Source: Actinomadura syzygii (GTDB lineage: Bacteria > Actinomycetota > Actinomycetes > Streptosporangiales > Streptosporangiaceae). Taken from it: 64,000 nt of DNA. How positions within the stretch are numbered: position 1 is the stretch's first letter; the number at the start of each line of letters is the position of its first letter. Under the pieces are notes generated by a model. That model saw only the letters and a program-made list of their open reading frames with translations. It searched no databases and had not been told where the DNA came from. This document shows, piece after piece, positions 19,490-28,107 of this stretch. A program made the position numbers and the translations under genes. The stretch covers positions 434,001-498,000 of the forward strand of contig NZ_VSFF01000002.1 of assembly GCF_008085905.1 (NCBI RefSeq). Direction: 5' to 3'.

Positions 19490-19528
19490 ATCAGGCCGGA
19501 CGATCAGGCCGGACGATCAGGCCGGACG
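19490..19528. repeat. 13-bp tandem repeat, three copies
   Basis: The unit ATCAGGCCGGACG is repeated exactly three times at 19490-19502, 19503-19515 and 19516-19528. The minus-strand methyltransferase stop codon (TCA at 19517-19519) lies in the third copy. Because 13 is not a multiple of three, each copy offers a stop in a different frame, so copy-number change would alter the C-terminus by only a few residues. Confidence 0.85.
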
Positions 19529-20140
19529 CCGCGCCCAGAACAGCGCGTGCCCGCTGTCGCCCTCGGGGACGAACTCCCGCGAGACGACGTCGAGGCCCGC
19601 GTCCCGGAGCCAGGCGTCGTAGGTGTCGGCGTCCGCCTGGCTCCACCACATCGCCGCCGGTCCGCCGAGCCAGCCGTCCTCGGTGCCGGTCCAGGCGTCC
19701 CAGCCCGTGGTCGCGAGCAGCCAGCCGGAGGGACGCAGCCATCCGGCGATCCGCTGGAGGAGGCGGGGCTGCTCCTCCAGCGGCATGTGGATGAGGGCGT
19801 AGAGGCAGACGACGGCGTCGAACGAGTCCGGCGGAAACTCGACCTGGGTCGCGTCTGCCCGTCGGAACGTCGCGGCGGGCACCAGGCGGCGGGCGCGTTC
19901 GATCTGCACTTCGCTGATGTCCACGCCGGTGACCCGGTGCCCGGCGGCGGCCAGCGACCGGGCCACCGGCACACCGCAGCCGCAGCCGAGATCGAGCACC
20001 GGTCCGTCAGCGGGGATACGGGTTTTGAGGGCGGTCAGCCAGGGCGCGTAACCGCCCTCGCCCGCATCGTCGTCCCGATAATGGCGCGAAAGGACGTCGT
20101 ATCCGCGCTGGACCATTCCGGTGCCGCCATTTTCGCTCAT
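19517..20140 (-). CDS. class I SAM-dependent methyltransferase
   Basis: A 207-residue Rossmann-fold methyltransferase. Motif I VLDLGCGCGVPVAR (about residues 48-61), the acidic end of strand 2 in VTGVDISEVQIE, a motif II-like FRRADATQVEF, and FDAVVCLYALIHMP show a complete SAM-binding core. The acceptor is unknown. It lies 28 bp downstream of the SDR gene on the same strand, so the two probably form an operon. The C-terminus ends inside a tandem repeat. Confidence 0.82.
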   Translation of the reverse strand: MSENGGTGMVQRGYDVLSRHYRDDDAGEGGYAPWLTALKTRIPADGPVLDLGCGCGVPVARSLAAAGHRVTGVDISEVQIERARRLVPAATFRRADATQVEFPPDSFDAVVCLYALIHMPLEEQPRLLQRIAGWLRPSGWLLATTGWDAWTGTEDGWLGGPAAMWWSQADADTYDAWLRDAGLDVVSREFVPEGDSGHALFWARRPA

Positions 20141-20168
20141 GCCGGACGTTATCCCGGAATTCCGCCGG

Positions 20169-20903
20169 TCACCAAGGCACGACCCCGGCGTCCTCGAAGA
20201 ACCCGCCGGTCGGGCCGTCGTCGGGGAGCGTCGCGAGCCGGATCGCGATCTGCGCGCCCTCCCGCGCGGTGCGGACGCCGCGGAACTCGTTGAGGTCCGT
20301 CGCGCAGAATCCCGGGCACCCGAGGTTGATCAGGATGTTCGTGCCGCGCAGTTCCTTGGCGTATTGGACGGTGACGGCGTTGAGAAACGTCTTGGACGGC
20401 GAATAGGCGGCCGACAACGGCCCCGTCGCGTTGAGCGCGGCGCCCGGTTCGGTCTGCCGCGTGAGGGACCCGACGCCGCTGGACATGTTCACGATCCGCG
20501 GCGACGCCGCCCGGCGCAGCAGCGGCAGCATCGCATTGGTGACCCGGATGACCCCGATCACGTTGGTCTCCACGGCCGTCCGCACGGCCGCGAGGTCGAC
20601 GGAGGTCGGCTCCTGCGGCATGCCACCGGTCACGCCCGCATTGTTGACGAGCACGTCGAGCCGCCCGCCTCGCTCCTCCAGCAACCTCACGGCGGCGGCC
20701 ACGCTCGCGTCGTCGGTCACGTCGAGCGGAACCCCGAAAGCGTCCACCCCGTCCGCCCGCAGCTTCGCGACGGCGACGTCCCGATTCCTCTCGTTCCGCG
20801 CGCCGACCCCGACACTCCATCCGAGCTCACCGAGCCCGGCCGCGATCTCAAATCCGATTCCCTTGTTCGCGCCGGTGACCAGCGCAATCTTCTCTCCGCT
20901 CAT
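20169..20903 (-). CDS. SDR family oxidoreductase
   Basis: A 244-residue classical short-chain dehydrogenase. TGANKGIG is at residues 10-17, VNNAG near 87, and the catalytic YSPSK follows an IVNMSSGVG serine. Sequence in the C-terminal half (LINLGCPGFCATDLN) resembles plant-type carbonyl reductases and bacterial homologues acting on small carbonyls. The start MSGEKIALVTG at 20903 is chosen because the 25 residues upstream in the same frame are basic and not family-like. The gene faces away from the sugar operon, and a short inverted repeat lies in its upstream region. Confidence 0.82.
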   Translation of the reverse strand: MSGEKIALVTGANKGIGFEIAAGLGELGWSVGVGARNERNRDVAVAKLRADGVDAFGVPLDVTDDASVAAAVRLLEERGGRLDVLVNNAGVTGGMPQEPTSVDLAAVRTAVETNVIGVIRVTNAMLPLLRRAASPRIVNMSSGVGSLTRQTEPGAALNATGPLSAAYSPSKTFLNAVTVQYAKELRGTNILINLGCPGFCATDLNEFRGVRTAREGAQIAIRLATLPDDGPTGGFFEDAGVVPW

Positions 20904-20959
20904 GCTTCGACCCTGCCCGGCGCTCCCGCCCGACCTCCAACACCGTCTAGGTGGCCTCC

Positions 20960-20976
20960 GATACCCCCCAGGTATC
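20960..20976. promoter_or_regulatory. short inverted repeat upstream of SDR gene
   Basis: GATACC (20960-20965) and GGTATC (20971-20976) form a perfect 6-bp inverted repeat with a 5-base spacer, 57 bp upstream of the SDR start. It could be an operator for the minus-strand SDR-methyltransferase pair. No regulator gene is adjacent, so support is weak. Confidence 0.3.
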
Positions 20977-21096
20977 ACCGCAGGTCACACGCCAGGCTGT
21001 GGCCGTGCCAGAGGACAGCCGTCCTGTAGGCGGTTCGCCTGCCGGTCGTGGCCATGGGGGTTGACAGGGGGTGGGGAGGCGCGAACGCTAAAGCTC

Positions 21097-21113
21097 ATAA
21101 GCTTCTAATCAAT
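21097..21113 (+). promoter_or_regulatory. shared 17-bp promoter/operator motif, sugar operon copy
   Basis: ATAAGCTTCTAATCAAT at 21097-21113 recurs with one change at 27172-27188, before the gntR-like gene. It contains TCTAAT, a 5-of-6 match to a -10 hexamer. It lies 19 bp upstream of the binding-protein ATG, which itself has GGAGGGGG just ahead. A TTGACA at 21061-21066 is too far away to be the partner -35. Binding by the linked GntR protein is the simplest explanation. Confidence 0.55.
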
Positions 21114-21132
21114 CATGCCCGGAGGGGGCGTC

Positions 21133-22401
21133 ATGGGGCGTGGGACGCGGTTAGCGGGTGGCGGGCTGGTGGCGGTGCTGCTGGCGCTGGCGGGCTGTGG
21201 GGGCGGCGGGGCCGGGCGGGCCGAGGGGACGATCACGGTGTGGGACTACTACGGCGGGTCCACGCCGATCAAGCCGGTCATCGCCGAGTTCGAGCGGGCC
21301 AATCCGAAGATCAAGGTGAAGTACGAGGCGTACGACTACGACACCATGCGGGAGAAGTACGCGACCGCGGTGGGGGCGCGGACCGCGCCGGATCTGGCCA
21401 CGCTCGACATGACGTGGATCTCGACGTACGCGGCCACCGGCACGCTCGCCGACCTGTCGAAGCTGTCCGGCGGGAAGATCAACGGGGAGCCGGTCGAGGG
21501 GCAGTACGCGCGGGGCGCCCTGGCCGCGATGAAGTACAAGGGGCGGTACGTGACCGCGCTCTACGACTTCGACGCCTATGCGCTGTATTACCGCCGTGAC
21601 ATCTTCAAGAAGAACGGCATCGCGGTGCCGGGGAACTGGGAGCAGTTCAAGGCGGCCGTGGCGAAGCTGGCCGCGACCGCGCCGTCGCCGGGAAAGCAGC
21701 GGTTCCAGGTGCTGCCCGACACGTTCCACTTCGCGCAGTTCCTGTTCCAGGGTGGCGGGGAGATCCTCAATGGTTCCGGGAAGTCGGCCTTTGCCGGGCC
21801 GGCCGGTATCGGGGCGCTGACCTTCTATCGGGATCTGCTGAAGTCCGGCGGCGTCTACTGGGGCGAGGACCAGGGGGACACCAGCGGCATGCCCGGAATC
21901 AAGGACGGGCGGATCGCGATGTTCCTCAACGGCCCCTACATGATGGGCGTCCTCAAGGACGGCGCGCCCGAGCAGAAGGGCAAGTGGGCGGTGGTTCCGG
22001 CGCCGGTCGGCGTCCAGCAGGGGAGTTATCTCGGCGGGACCGGGCTGTCGATTCCGGTGACGTCCAAGCACAAGGCGGCGGCCTGGAAGTTCGCGCAGTT
22101 CCTGTTGCGGCCCGAGCAACAATTGTTGGTGGCGAAGCAGGCCGGGGCGGCGCCGGCGACCACGGCGGCGTTGAACCGGCCGGAGCTGACCGCGCCGGAT
22201 CCGTACTTCGGGGGAGACGCGCCGTTCAAGGTCTTCCTGGCGGCGATGACCACGGCGCGGCCGTTCCCGTACGTCAAGAACTGGACCGACGTGGACAAGG
22301 CCATTTCGGACGGTGTCACGGCGGCGCTGCTCGGCAAGAAGGCACCCGATCGCGCGCTTGGCGACGCGGCGCGGGAGGTGGACGGGCTCCGTGAAGGCTG
22401 A
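21133..22401 (+). CDS. sugar ABC transporter substrate-binding lipoprotein
   Basis: A 422-residue family 1 extracellular solute-binding protein. A short signal peptide ends in the lipobox LALAGC (Cys about residue 19), and a glycine-rich linker leads to TITVWDYYGGS. The mature domain has the family FERANPKIKVKYE and IAMFLNGPYMMGV segments. It binds a carbohydrate, probably an oligosaccharide given the glycoside hydrolases nearby. The ATG at 21133 is chosen because GGAGGGGG lies just upstream; an ATG at 21115 would place that site inside the gene. The last 11 bp overlap the permease. Confidence 0.88.
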   Translation: MGRGTRLAGGGLVAVLLALAGCGGGGAGRAEGTITVWDYYGGSTPIKPVIAEFERANPKIKVKYEAYDYDTMREKYATAVGARTAPDLATLDMTWISTYAATGTLADLSKLSGGKINGEPVEGQYARGALAAMKYKGRYVTALYDFDAYALYYRRDIFKKNGIAVPGNWEQFKAAVAKLAATAPSPGKQRFQVLPDTFHFAQFLFQGGGEILNGSGKSAFAGPAGIGALTFYRDLLKSGGVYWGEDQGDTSGMPGIKDGRIAMFLNGPYMMGVLKDGAPEQKGKWAVVPAPVGVQQGSYLGGTGLSIPVTSKHKAAAWKFAQFLLRPEQQLLVAKQAGAAPATTAALNRPELTAPDPYFGGDAPFKVFLAAMTTARPFPYVKNWTDVDKAISDGVTAALLGKKAPDRALGDAAREVDGLREG

Positions 22402-23251
22402 GGCGAGGTCGGCGCTGGCCGGGTACGGGTTGGTCGCTCCGGCGGTGCTGGCCGCTGTCGCGTTCCTCTACATACCGATGGCGGTGTCGGCGTACTGGAG
22501 CTTCACCGACTACAACGGCGTTGACGCACCTCAATGGACCGGCCTCGCCAATTATTCGGACCTGGCGGGCAGCGACCGCTTCCATCAGGCGTTCACGAAC
22601 ACGGTGGTGTTCACGGTGGTCGGCATGAGCGTCGGGCCCGCGCTTGGACTGGTCACGGCGCTGGCCCTCAACCAGAAGATTCGGATGGTCGGGTTCTTCA
22701 GGTCTGTGTACTTCTTGCCGGTGACCACTTCTCTGGTCGTCACCGGGACCGTTTGGAAGATGCTCCTCAATGAGAATGGCGTGCTGAACAGTGCGCTCGG
22801 ACTCTTCGGGTTGCCCGGGCATGCTTGGCTGGCCGACCCGGGCACCTCGCTGCTGTCGGTGACGGCGGCGAGTGTCTGGCAGGGGTTCGGATTCGAGACC
22901 GTGGTGTTCCTGGCGGCGCTCCAGTCGATTCCCAAGGAGCTGTACGACGCGGCGAACGTGGACGGCGCCGGGTTCTGGCCCCGGTTCCGCCACGTCACCC
23001 TGCCGGGGTTGCGGCCGTCGATCGTGTTCGTGTTCGTGTTCGGGCTGATCGGCAGCTTCCAGGCGTTCGACCAGATGTTCGTGATGACGCGTGGCGGGCC
23101 GGTCGGGTCGACCACGACGCTCGTCTACTACCTCGTCGAGCGGTTCCAGGAGCTTGACCTGGGCGCCGCCTCCGCCGTCGCCTACGTCCTCTTCGTGATC
23201 TTGGCCGCGCTGTCCTACGCGCAGCTCCGGGCGTCCAGGGAGCGCGCGTGA
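22391..23251 (+). CDS. sugar ABC transporter permease, MalF/UgpA type
   Basis: A 286-residue permease with about six membrane segments. The EAA loop reads ELYDAANVDGAGFWPRFRHV, the contact site for an ATPase. GTG at 22391 overlaps the binding-protein stop by 11 bp. It pairs with the MalG-type permease encoded next. No ATP-binding gene is present in the operon, so a shared MsiK-type ATPase elsewhere is expected, as is usual for actinomycete sugar importers. Confidence 0.87.
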   Translation: MKAEARSALAGYGLVAPAVLAAVAFLYIPMAVSAYWSFTDYNGVDAPQWTGLANYSDLAGSDRFHQAFTNTVVFTVVGMSVGPALGLVTALALNQKIRMVGFFRSVYFLPVTTSLVVTGTVWKMLLNENGVLNSALGLFGLPGHAWLADPGTSLLSVTAASVWQGFGFETVVFLAALQSIPKELYDAANVDGAGFWPRFRHVTLPGLRPSIVFVFVFGLIGSFQAFDQMFVMTRGGPVGSTTTLVYYLVERFQELDLGAASAVAYVLFVILAALSYAQLRASRERA

Positions 23252-24084
23252 ACCTGCGGCGGGCGGTGCTCTACCTGGTGCTCTGCGGCGTCGGGGTCAC
23301 CATGGCCTGGCCGTTCTTCTGGATGCTCACGACGTCGCTCAAGCCGCCGGCGGACGTGTTCGCGTCCCCGACGAAATGGGTCCCGCACCCGGTCACCCTG
23401 GACGCGTACCGGCACGTGTTCACCGATCAGCCGTTCGGGCGGTACCTGTCCAACAGCCTGATCGTGACGGTGGTCGTCGTGGCGGCGAACGTGCTGTTCG
23501 GCACCGCCGCCGCGTACGCCTTCGCGAAGCTGCGGTTCCCGGGGCGCAATGTCATCTTCTTCGGGTTGCTGCTGACGCTGATGGTGCCGTTCCAGGTCAA
23601 CCTCATCCCGCTCTACCGGATGATGGTGACGCTGCACGAATGGTCGCCCTACCTGGGCGTCGACACCTACACCGGGCTGATCGCGCCGAACGCGATCCAG
23701 GTGTTCGGCGTCTTCCTGATGCGCCAGTACCTCCAGACGATCCCGGACGCGGTACTGGAGTCGGCCCGCCTGGACGGGGCTTCCGAGCTGCGCATCCTGC
23801 GTTCGATCGTGTTCCCGATGGCGCGGCCCGCGATGGCCGCGCTGGCGATATTCACGTTCCTGAACGCCTGGAACGACTTTCTCTGGCCGATGATCGTCAC
23901 AAGCTCGCAGGACATGCGGACCCTCCCCGTCGGGCTCGCCCTGCTCGCCCGCAAGAACAACGTGAGCTGGCCCGACACGATGGCCGGCGCCGTCGTCACG
24001 ATCGCGCCGATGATCGCCGTGTTCGCGGTGCTGCAGCGCCGCTTCGTCGAGGGACTCACCGCGGGCGCGGTGAAGGACGGGTGA
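23248..24084 (+). CDS. sugar ABC transporter permease, MalG/UgpE type
   Basis: A 278-residue permease with about six membrane segments and the EAA loop ESARLDGASELRILRSIVFP. The N-terminus places a first helix at about residues 5-27 followed by the family TTSLKPPADVFASP. The GTG start overlaps the stop of the first permease and its own stop overlaps the SIS gene. Together the two permeases form the channel for the sugar bound by the lipoprotein. Confidence 0.87.
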   Translation: MNLRRAVLYLVLCGVGVTMAWPFFWMLTTSLKPPADVFASPTKWVPHPVTLDAYRHVFTDQPFGRYLSNSLIVTVVVVAANVLFGTAAAYAFAKLRFPGRNVIFFGLLLTLMVPFQVNLIPLYRMMVTLHEWSPYLGVDTYTGLIAPNAIQVFGVFLMRQYLQTIPDAVLESARLDGASELRILRSIVFPMARPAMAALAIFTFLNAWNDFLWPMIVTSSQDMRTLPVGLALLARKNNVSWPDTMAGAVVTIAPMIAVFAVLQRRFVEGLTAGAVKDG

Positions 24085-25133
24085 CCGTGGACGACTTCCA
24101 CACCGAGATCATCGCGCAGCCCGCCGCGCTGGAGCGCGCGGCGGCCGCCATGGCGGAGCAGGCGGCGGAGCTGGACGCGCTGCGCGCGCTGGCGGCGCGG
24201 CGGCCGATCGTGCTGACCGGGATGGGCGCGTCCTACCACGCCTGCCTGGCGGCGGCGAGCACGCTCGGCCGGGCGGGCGTCCTGGCCACGACCGTGAACA
24301 CCGCCGAGCTGACGCATTTCCGGATGCGCGCGCTGGCGCCGGGCACGGTGGTGGTGGCGATCAGCCAGTCCGGCCGCAGCGCCGAGCTGGTGCGGCTCAG
24401 CGGCGCGCTCGACCGGCGCACGCGGCTCGTCACGATCACCAACGGGCTCGGCAACCCGCTCGCGGAGGCGGCCGACATCGCGTTCGACACCCGGGCCGGG
24501 GCCGAGCACGGCCCCTCGACCGGGACGTTCGCGGCCACGTTCCCGCCGCTCGCGGCGCTGGTCCGCACGCTCGGCGGGGAAGCCGGGTCCGGCGCGGTGA
24601 TCGAGGAGGTCGCGTCGCTCACCGCCACCGCGGCCGAGCAGGCGCGGCGGGTGCTGGGCGGCGAGGCGGCGCTGACGGACGCGGTGTCCGGATGGCTGGG
24701 CGACCGGACCGGCGCCGTCCTGGTCGGACGCGGCACCGGTCGGGCCGCAGCCGACCTCGGGGCGCTCGTCCTGAAGGAGGCCGCGCGGCTCGCCGCCGAA
24801 TGCCTCGACGCCGCCGAGTTCCGGCACGGCCCCCTGGAGCTGGCGGGGCCGGAGCTGGCGGCCGCCGTCATCGCCACCGAACCCGCGACGCGCGACCTGG
24901 ACCTTGCGCTCGCCGCGGAGCTGGCGGTACTCGGCGGCCCGGTGCTGCTGGTCACCGCGGAGGGCGCCGCGCCGTACGGCGTGACCCCGGTCGCGGTCGG
25001 CGCGGTCGATCCGCTCCTCGCCCCGGCCGTCGCCGCGATCCCGTTCCAGCTGCTGGCCTGGGCGCTCGCCGTCGCGGGCGGGCGCGAGCCGGGCCGGTTC
25101 ACCATCGGATCGAAGATCACGACGAAGGAGTAG
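24081..25133 (+). CDS. SIS domain sugar-phosphate isomerase/deaminase-like protein
   Basis: A 350-residue protein with two SIS (sugar isomerase) domains, related to the isomerase half of glucosamine-6-phosphate synthase but lacking the glutaminase domain. The first SIS domain has LTGMGASYHACLAA and VVVAISQSGRSAELV; the second has LVGRGTGRAAADLGALVLKE and AEFRHGPLEL. Related stand-alone proteins are amino-sugar isomerases/deaminases or deglycases. Its place between a sugar importer and a glycoside hydrolase suggests it handles the imported sugar after phosphorylation; no kinase is visible here. GTG 24081 overlaps the permease stop; GTG 24087 is an alternative. Confidence 0.8.
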   Translation: MTVDDFHTEIIAQPAALERAAAAMAEQAAELDALRALAARRPIVLTGMGASYHACLAAASTLGRAGVLATTVNTAELTHFRMRALAPGTVVVAISQSGRSAELVRLSGALDRRTRLVTITNGLGNPLAEAADIAFDTRAGAEHGPSTGTFAATFPPLAALVRTLGGEAGSGAVIEEVASLTATAAEQARRVLGGEAALTDAVSGWLGDRTGAVLVGRGTGRAAADLGALVLKEAARLAAECLDAAEFRHGPLELAGPELAAAVIATEPATRDLDLALAAELAVLGGPVLLVTAEGAAPYGVTPVAVGAVDPLLAPAVAAIPFQLLAWALAVAGGREPGRFTIGSKITTKE

Positions 25134-25135
25134 GG

Positions 25136-27172
25136 ATGGCGACGGTCCGCCGCGGGCGGCACTTCCTCACGGTCGGCGGGCGCGCGCACGTCCCCGTCGG
25201 AGCGCACGTCGTCCCGCCCGAGGGGCCGGACTGGCCGTGGCGGGTCGGTCCCGAGTCGTTCGCGCGGGAGTTCGGACGGATGGCGCGGCTCGGCCTCGAC
25301 ACGGCCCGGATCGACGTGCTGTGGGCCGCGGTCGAACCCGAACCGGGCCGCTACGACGAGAAGCACCTGGCCGTCCTCGACGAGGTGCTCGCCGCCGCCC
25401 GCCGCGCCGGACTGCGGCTGCACCCGGCGCTGCTGGTGGGAGGCGAGGTCGGCGACGCGTTCTGGGACGTCCCCTGGCGCGGCGACCGCAACCCGCACGC
25501 CGATCCGGAACTGCGCGAACTGCAGGCCGCGCACGTCGCCATGCTCGCCCGGCGCTGGGCGGACGACCCGGCGATCCTCGCCTGGGACCTGACCGACGAG
25601 CCGCCGTTCTGGGCCGTCACCGGCACGACCGACGACGACGCCCGCGCCTGGACGAGCGCCCTCGCCGCCGCGCTGCGCGAGGCCGACCCCGAGCATCTGG
25701 TCACGGTCGGCACCGCGTCGCAGGAGGTCGACGGCGGGCCGTTCCGCGCCGACGTCGTCGCGCCGGACCTGGACTTCGCCTGCGTCCACCCGTATCCGAT
25801 CTACTCGCCCGAGCTGTATCCGGACGGGCTGCTCGACCCCCGCATGACGCACTCGGCCGCGTTCGAGACCGCGCTGGCGGCGGGCGCGGGACGTCCGGTG
25901 GCCGTGCACGAGTTCGGGGCGTCCTCGGCGCAGTACGATCCCGAGCGCATCGCCGCCTACGACCGGCTGCTGTGCTGGTCGAGCTTCGGCCGCGGCGCGG
26001 TCGGCTTCTGGGCGTGGTGCTGGATCGACGCCGAGCCCGCCGCGTACGGGCGCGTCCCGTACGTGCGGATGCCGCACGAGACGCAGTTCGGCCTGCTGGA
26101 CCACACCGGCGAGCCCCGGCCGCGCGCCCGCGAACTCGCCCGCCTCGCGGCCACCCTCAGGGCCGTCGATCTCGACGCCCACGCCTCGCACGGGCCCGCG
26201 CCGCGCGCCGCCGTGGTCGTCCCGTACGAGTACGCGCGGGCCTACGACCCGGCCGGGTACGGCCTCGGCGCCGCGGCGGCCGGCCCGTACGTCCCGGCCG
26301 AGCGCACCTGGAACCCCGAGCCCGACGTGAAGCCGCTGGTCCGGGCGTGGCTGAACGCGTTCGTGCTCGCCGCGCGGGCCGGGACCGCCGTCCGCTTCCC
26401 GCGCGAACGCCTCGACGGGACCTGGCCGGACGACGCGCGGCTCCTGCTGCTCCCGGCGCCGCTGGCCTCGACGACCACGTCCCTCTGGCACGTCCGGACG
26501 TCGTACTGGCGCGGCGCGCCCGCGTTCCACCGGCGCGGCGGGACGCTCTACGTCTCGCTCTCGGCCGACGTGGCGATCCCGGAGATGGAGGCCGTCGCGG
26601 GCTGCCGCATCGTCGACCGGGCACCGGCGCGCGACACCGTCACGTTCCGCTTCACCGCCCGGTGGGGCCCGTTCCGGCCGGGCGACGTCCTCGAACTGCC
26701 CGGAGCGCCGGGCGACCTGGCGACCCGCGGCGCGCGGATCGAGACCGCCGACGCCCGGACGATCGCGGTCGACGCCGACGGAGAACCCGTGCTCGTGGTC
26801 GCGGGGCGCGCCGCCGGGCACACCGTCATCTGCGCCGAACCGGTCGAACTGCTGCTCGCCCGCATCCCGGACGCGCACCGCCGCCACGCCGCCTGGCACG
26901 GCCTGTACGCCGGACTCGCCGACCTCGCCGGCGCCCGCGAGGACGCCCATGCCGACCATCCCGACGCGACCACCGGAACGCTGCTCGGGCCGGAAGGCGG
27001 GCTCGTGACGGTCACCAACCACTCCGGCGCGGACGTGACGACGCGAATCCACATCCCTGAGCACGAGCGGGCATGGATCGCCGATCCCGGAGGGCCGCGT
27101 CCCATCGAGGACACGGCACTGTCCCTGGGGCCGTACGAGACCGCCTTGATGATCTGGCACAGGTCCCGCTAA
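25136..27172 (+). CDS. glycoside hydrolase, GH5-like TIM barrel with C-terminal domains
   Basis: A 678-residue protein whose first 350 residues form a clan-A-type retaining barrel. The acid/base Glu is in WDLTDEPPFW (about residue 154) and the nucleophile Glu in VAVHEFGASS (about 259). The C-terminal half (about 360-678) resembles the Rossmann-like and beta-sandwich regions of multidomain glycosidases. There is no signal peptide, so it acts in the cytoplasm on the imported sugar. Exact family (GH5, GH42 or relative) and linkage are uncertain. The ATG lies 2 bp after the SIS stop, and its own TAA runs into the next regulatory motif. Confidence 0.78.
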   Translation: MATVRRGRHFLTVGGRAHVPVGAHVVPPEGPDWPWRVGPESFAREFGRMARLGLDTARIDVLWAAVEPEPGRYDEKHLAVLDEVLAAARRAGLRLHPALLVGGEVGDAFWDVPWRGDRNPHADPELRELQAAHVAMLARRWADDPAILAWDLTDEPPFWAVTGTTDDDARAWTSALAAALREADPEHLVTVGTASQEVDGGPFRADVVAPDLDFACVHPYPIYSPELYPDGLLDPRMTHSAAFETALAAGAGRPVAVHEFGASSAQYDPERIAAYDRLLCWSSFGRGAVGFWAWCWIDAEPAAYGRVPYVRMPHETQFGLLDHTGEPRPRARELARLAATLRAVDLDAHASHGPAPRAAVVVPYEYARAYDPAGYGLGAAAAGPYVPAERTWNPEPDVKPLVRAWLNAFVLAARAGTAVRFPRERLDGTWPDDARLLLLPAPLASTTTSLWHVRTSYWRGAPAFHRRGGTLYVSLSADVAIPEMEAVAGCRIVDRAPARDTVTFRFTARWGPFRPGDVLELPGAPGDLATRGARIETADARTIAVDADGEPVLVVAGRAAGHTVICAEPVELLLARIPDAHRRHAAWHGLYAGLADLAGAREDAHADHPDATTGTLLGPEGGLVTVTNHSGADVTTRIHIPEHERAWIADPGGPRPIEDTALSLGPYETALMIWHRSR

Positions 27173-27188
27173 TAAACTTCTAATCAAT
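27172..27188 (+). promoter_or_regulatory. shared 17-bp promoter/operator motif, gntR copy
   Basis: ATAAACTTCTAATCAAT differs from the copy at 21097-21113 at one position. It overlaps the last base of the glycoside hydrolase stop codon and lies 28 bp before the preferred gntR start, consistent with autoregulation plus control of the importer operon by the same protein. Confidence 0.55.
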
Positions 27189-27216
27189 GACCGGGTGTCT
27201 TCGATCGGTGGCGCGC

Positions 27217-28026
27217 GTGACAACACGAACGGACCTGTTCCGCGGGGGACACGTCGAGCTGACCACCGGCCCGGTCCCGCTCCACTACCAGGTCTACCGG
27301 CACCTGCGCGACGCGCTGGCCGCGGGGCGACTGCGTCCCGGCGACCGCCTCCCCGGCGAACGGGAGCTGTGCGACTTCTACGGGTGCAGCCTCGTCACGG
27401 TGCGCCGGGCGCTCGACGAGCTGGCCCGCGAGCGCCGCCTCGTCCGCGAACGCGGTCGCGGTACGTTCGTCACCGAGCCGCCCCTCGACCGCAACCTCGC
27501 CCTGCTCGGCAGCTTCACCGAGGAGATGCGCGCCCGCGGCCTCGATCCGAGCACCCGGGTCCTCGCCGCCGCCCGCGAGCCCGCGCCACGCGCGATCGCC
27601 GACGCGCTGCGCCTGCCCGAGGGCGCCGACACCTACCTCCTGGAACGGCTGCGCCTGGTCGGAGGCAAACCGCTGCTGCTCGAAGAGGTGCACCTGTCCG
27701 CCGACCGCTTCCCCGGCCTTCTCGACTTCGACTTGGCGAACGAGTCGCTGTACGAGCTCCTCTCCCAGCGGTACGGCGTCCGCCTGGAGCACGCGCAGGA
27801 GACCATCGAGCCGATCGCGCTTCCCACCCGCGAGGCCGAACTCCTCGACCAGCGCCGCGGCCGCCCCGCGCTGCTCGTCGAACTCGTCGCGTTCGACCAG
27901 GACGACGAACCGGTGGAGCACTGCCGCAGCGTCGTCCGCGGCGACCGCGCCCGGTACCACGTCAGGGCCCGGGGAGCGCGCGCCGAACTCCTCGTCCTCC
28001 CGAACGCGGAGATCACAACGCACTGA
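27217..28026 (+). CDS. GntR family transcriptional regulator, HutC subfamily
   Basis: A 269-residue regulator. The winged helix-turn-helix includes LPGERELCDFYGCSLVTVRRALDELA (named by its ends; about residues 40-65) and a wing ending RGRGTFVTEPP. The UTRA ligand domain covers about 90-265, with LLLEEVHLSADRFPGLL and a late VEHCRSVVRGDRARYH. UTRA proteins sense sugar phosphates or similar metabolites, so it probably controls the sugar operon. Start choice is uncertain: GTG 27217 has GGTGG five bases upstream, whereas ATG 27187 and GTG 27208 lack a good site and ATG 27187 would lie within the shared motif. Confidence 0.82.
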   Translation: MTTRTDLFRGGHVELTTGPVPLHYQVYRHLRDALAAGRLRPGDRLPGERELCDFYGCSLVTVRRALDELARERRLVRERGRGTFVTEPPLDRNLALLGSFTEEMRARGLDPSTRVLAAAREPAPRAIADALRLPEGADTYLLERLRLVGGKPLLLEEVHLSADRFPGLLDFDLANESLYELLSQRYGVRLEHAQETIEPIALPTREAELLDQRRGRPALLVELVAFDQDDEPVEHCRSVVRGDRARYHVRARGARAELLVLPNAEITTH

Positions 28027-28107
28027 CCCGCGCGCTCCGGGCGGGAGTGGTGGTGCAGGTGGTCGTGCCAGGTGGGGTGGTGCGGGTTGGCGGGTAGTTT
28101 GGGGGGC

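Noticed and set aside
21061..21066. TTGACA as -35 element for the sugar operon
   Set aside because: No -10 lies at a suitable distance; the best -10-like hexamer, TCTAAT at 21104, is 37 bp away.
24233..27226. A 997-codon minus-strand frame opposite the SIS and glycoside hydrolase genes
   Set aside because: It has no recognisable domain, and the plus-strand genes show catalytic residues and operon spacing.
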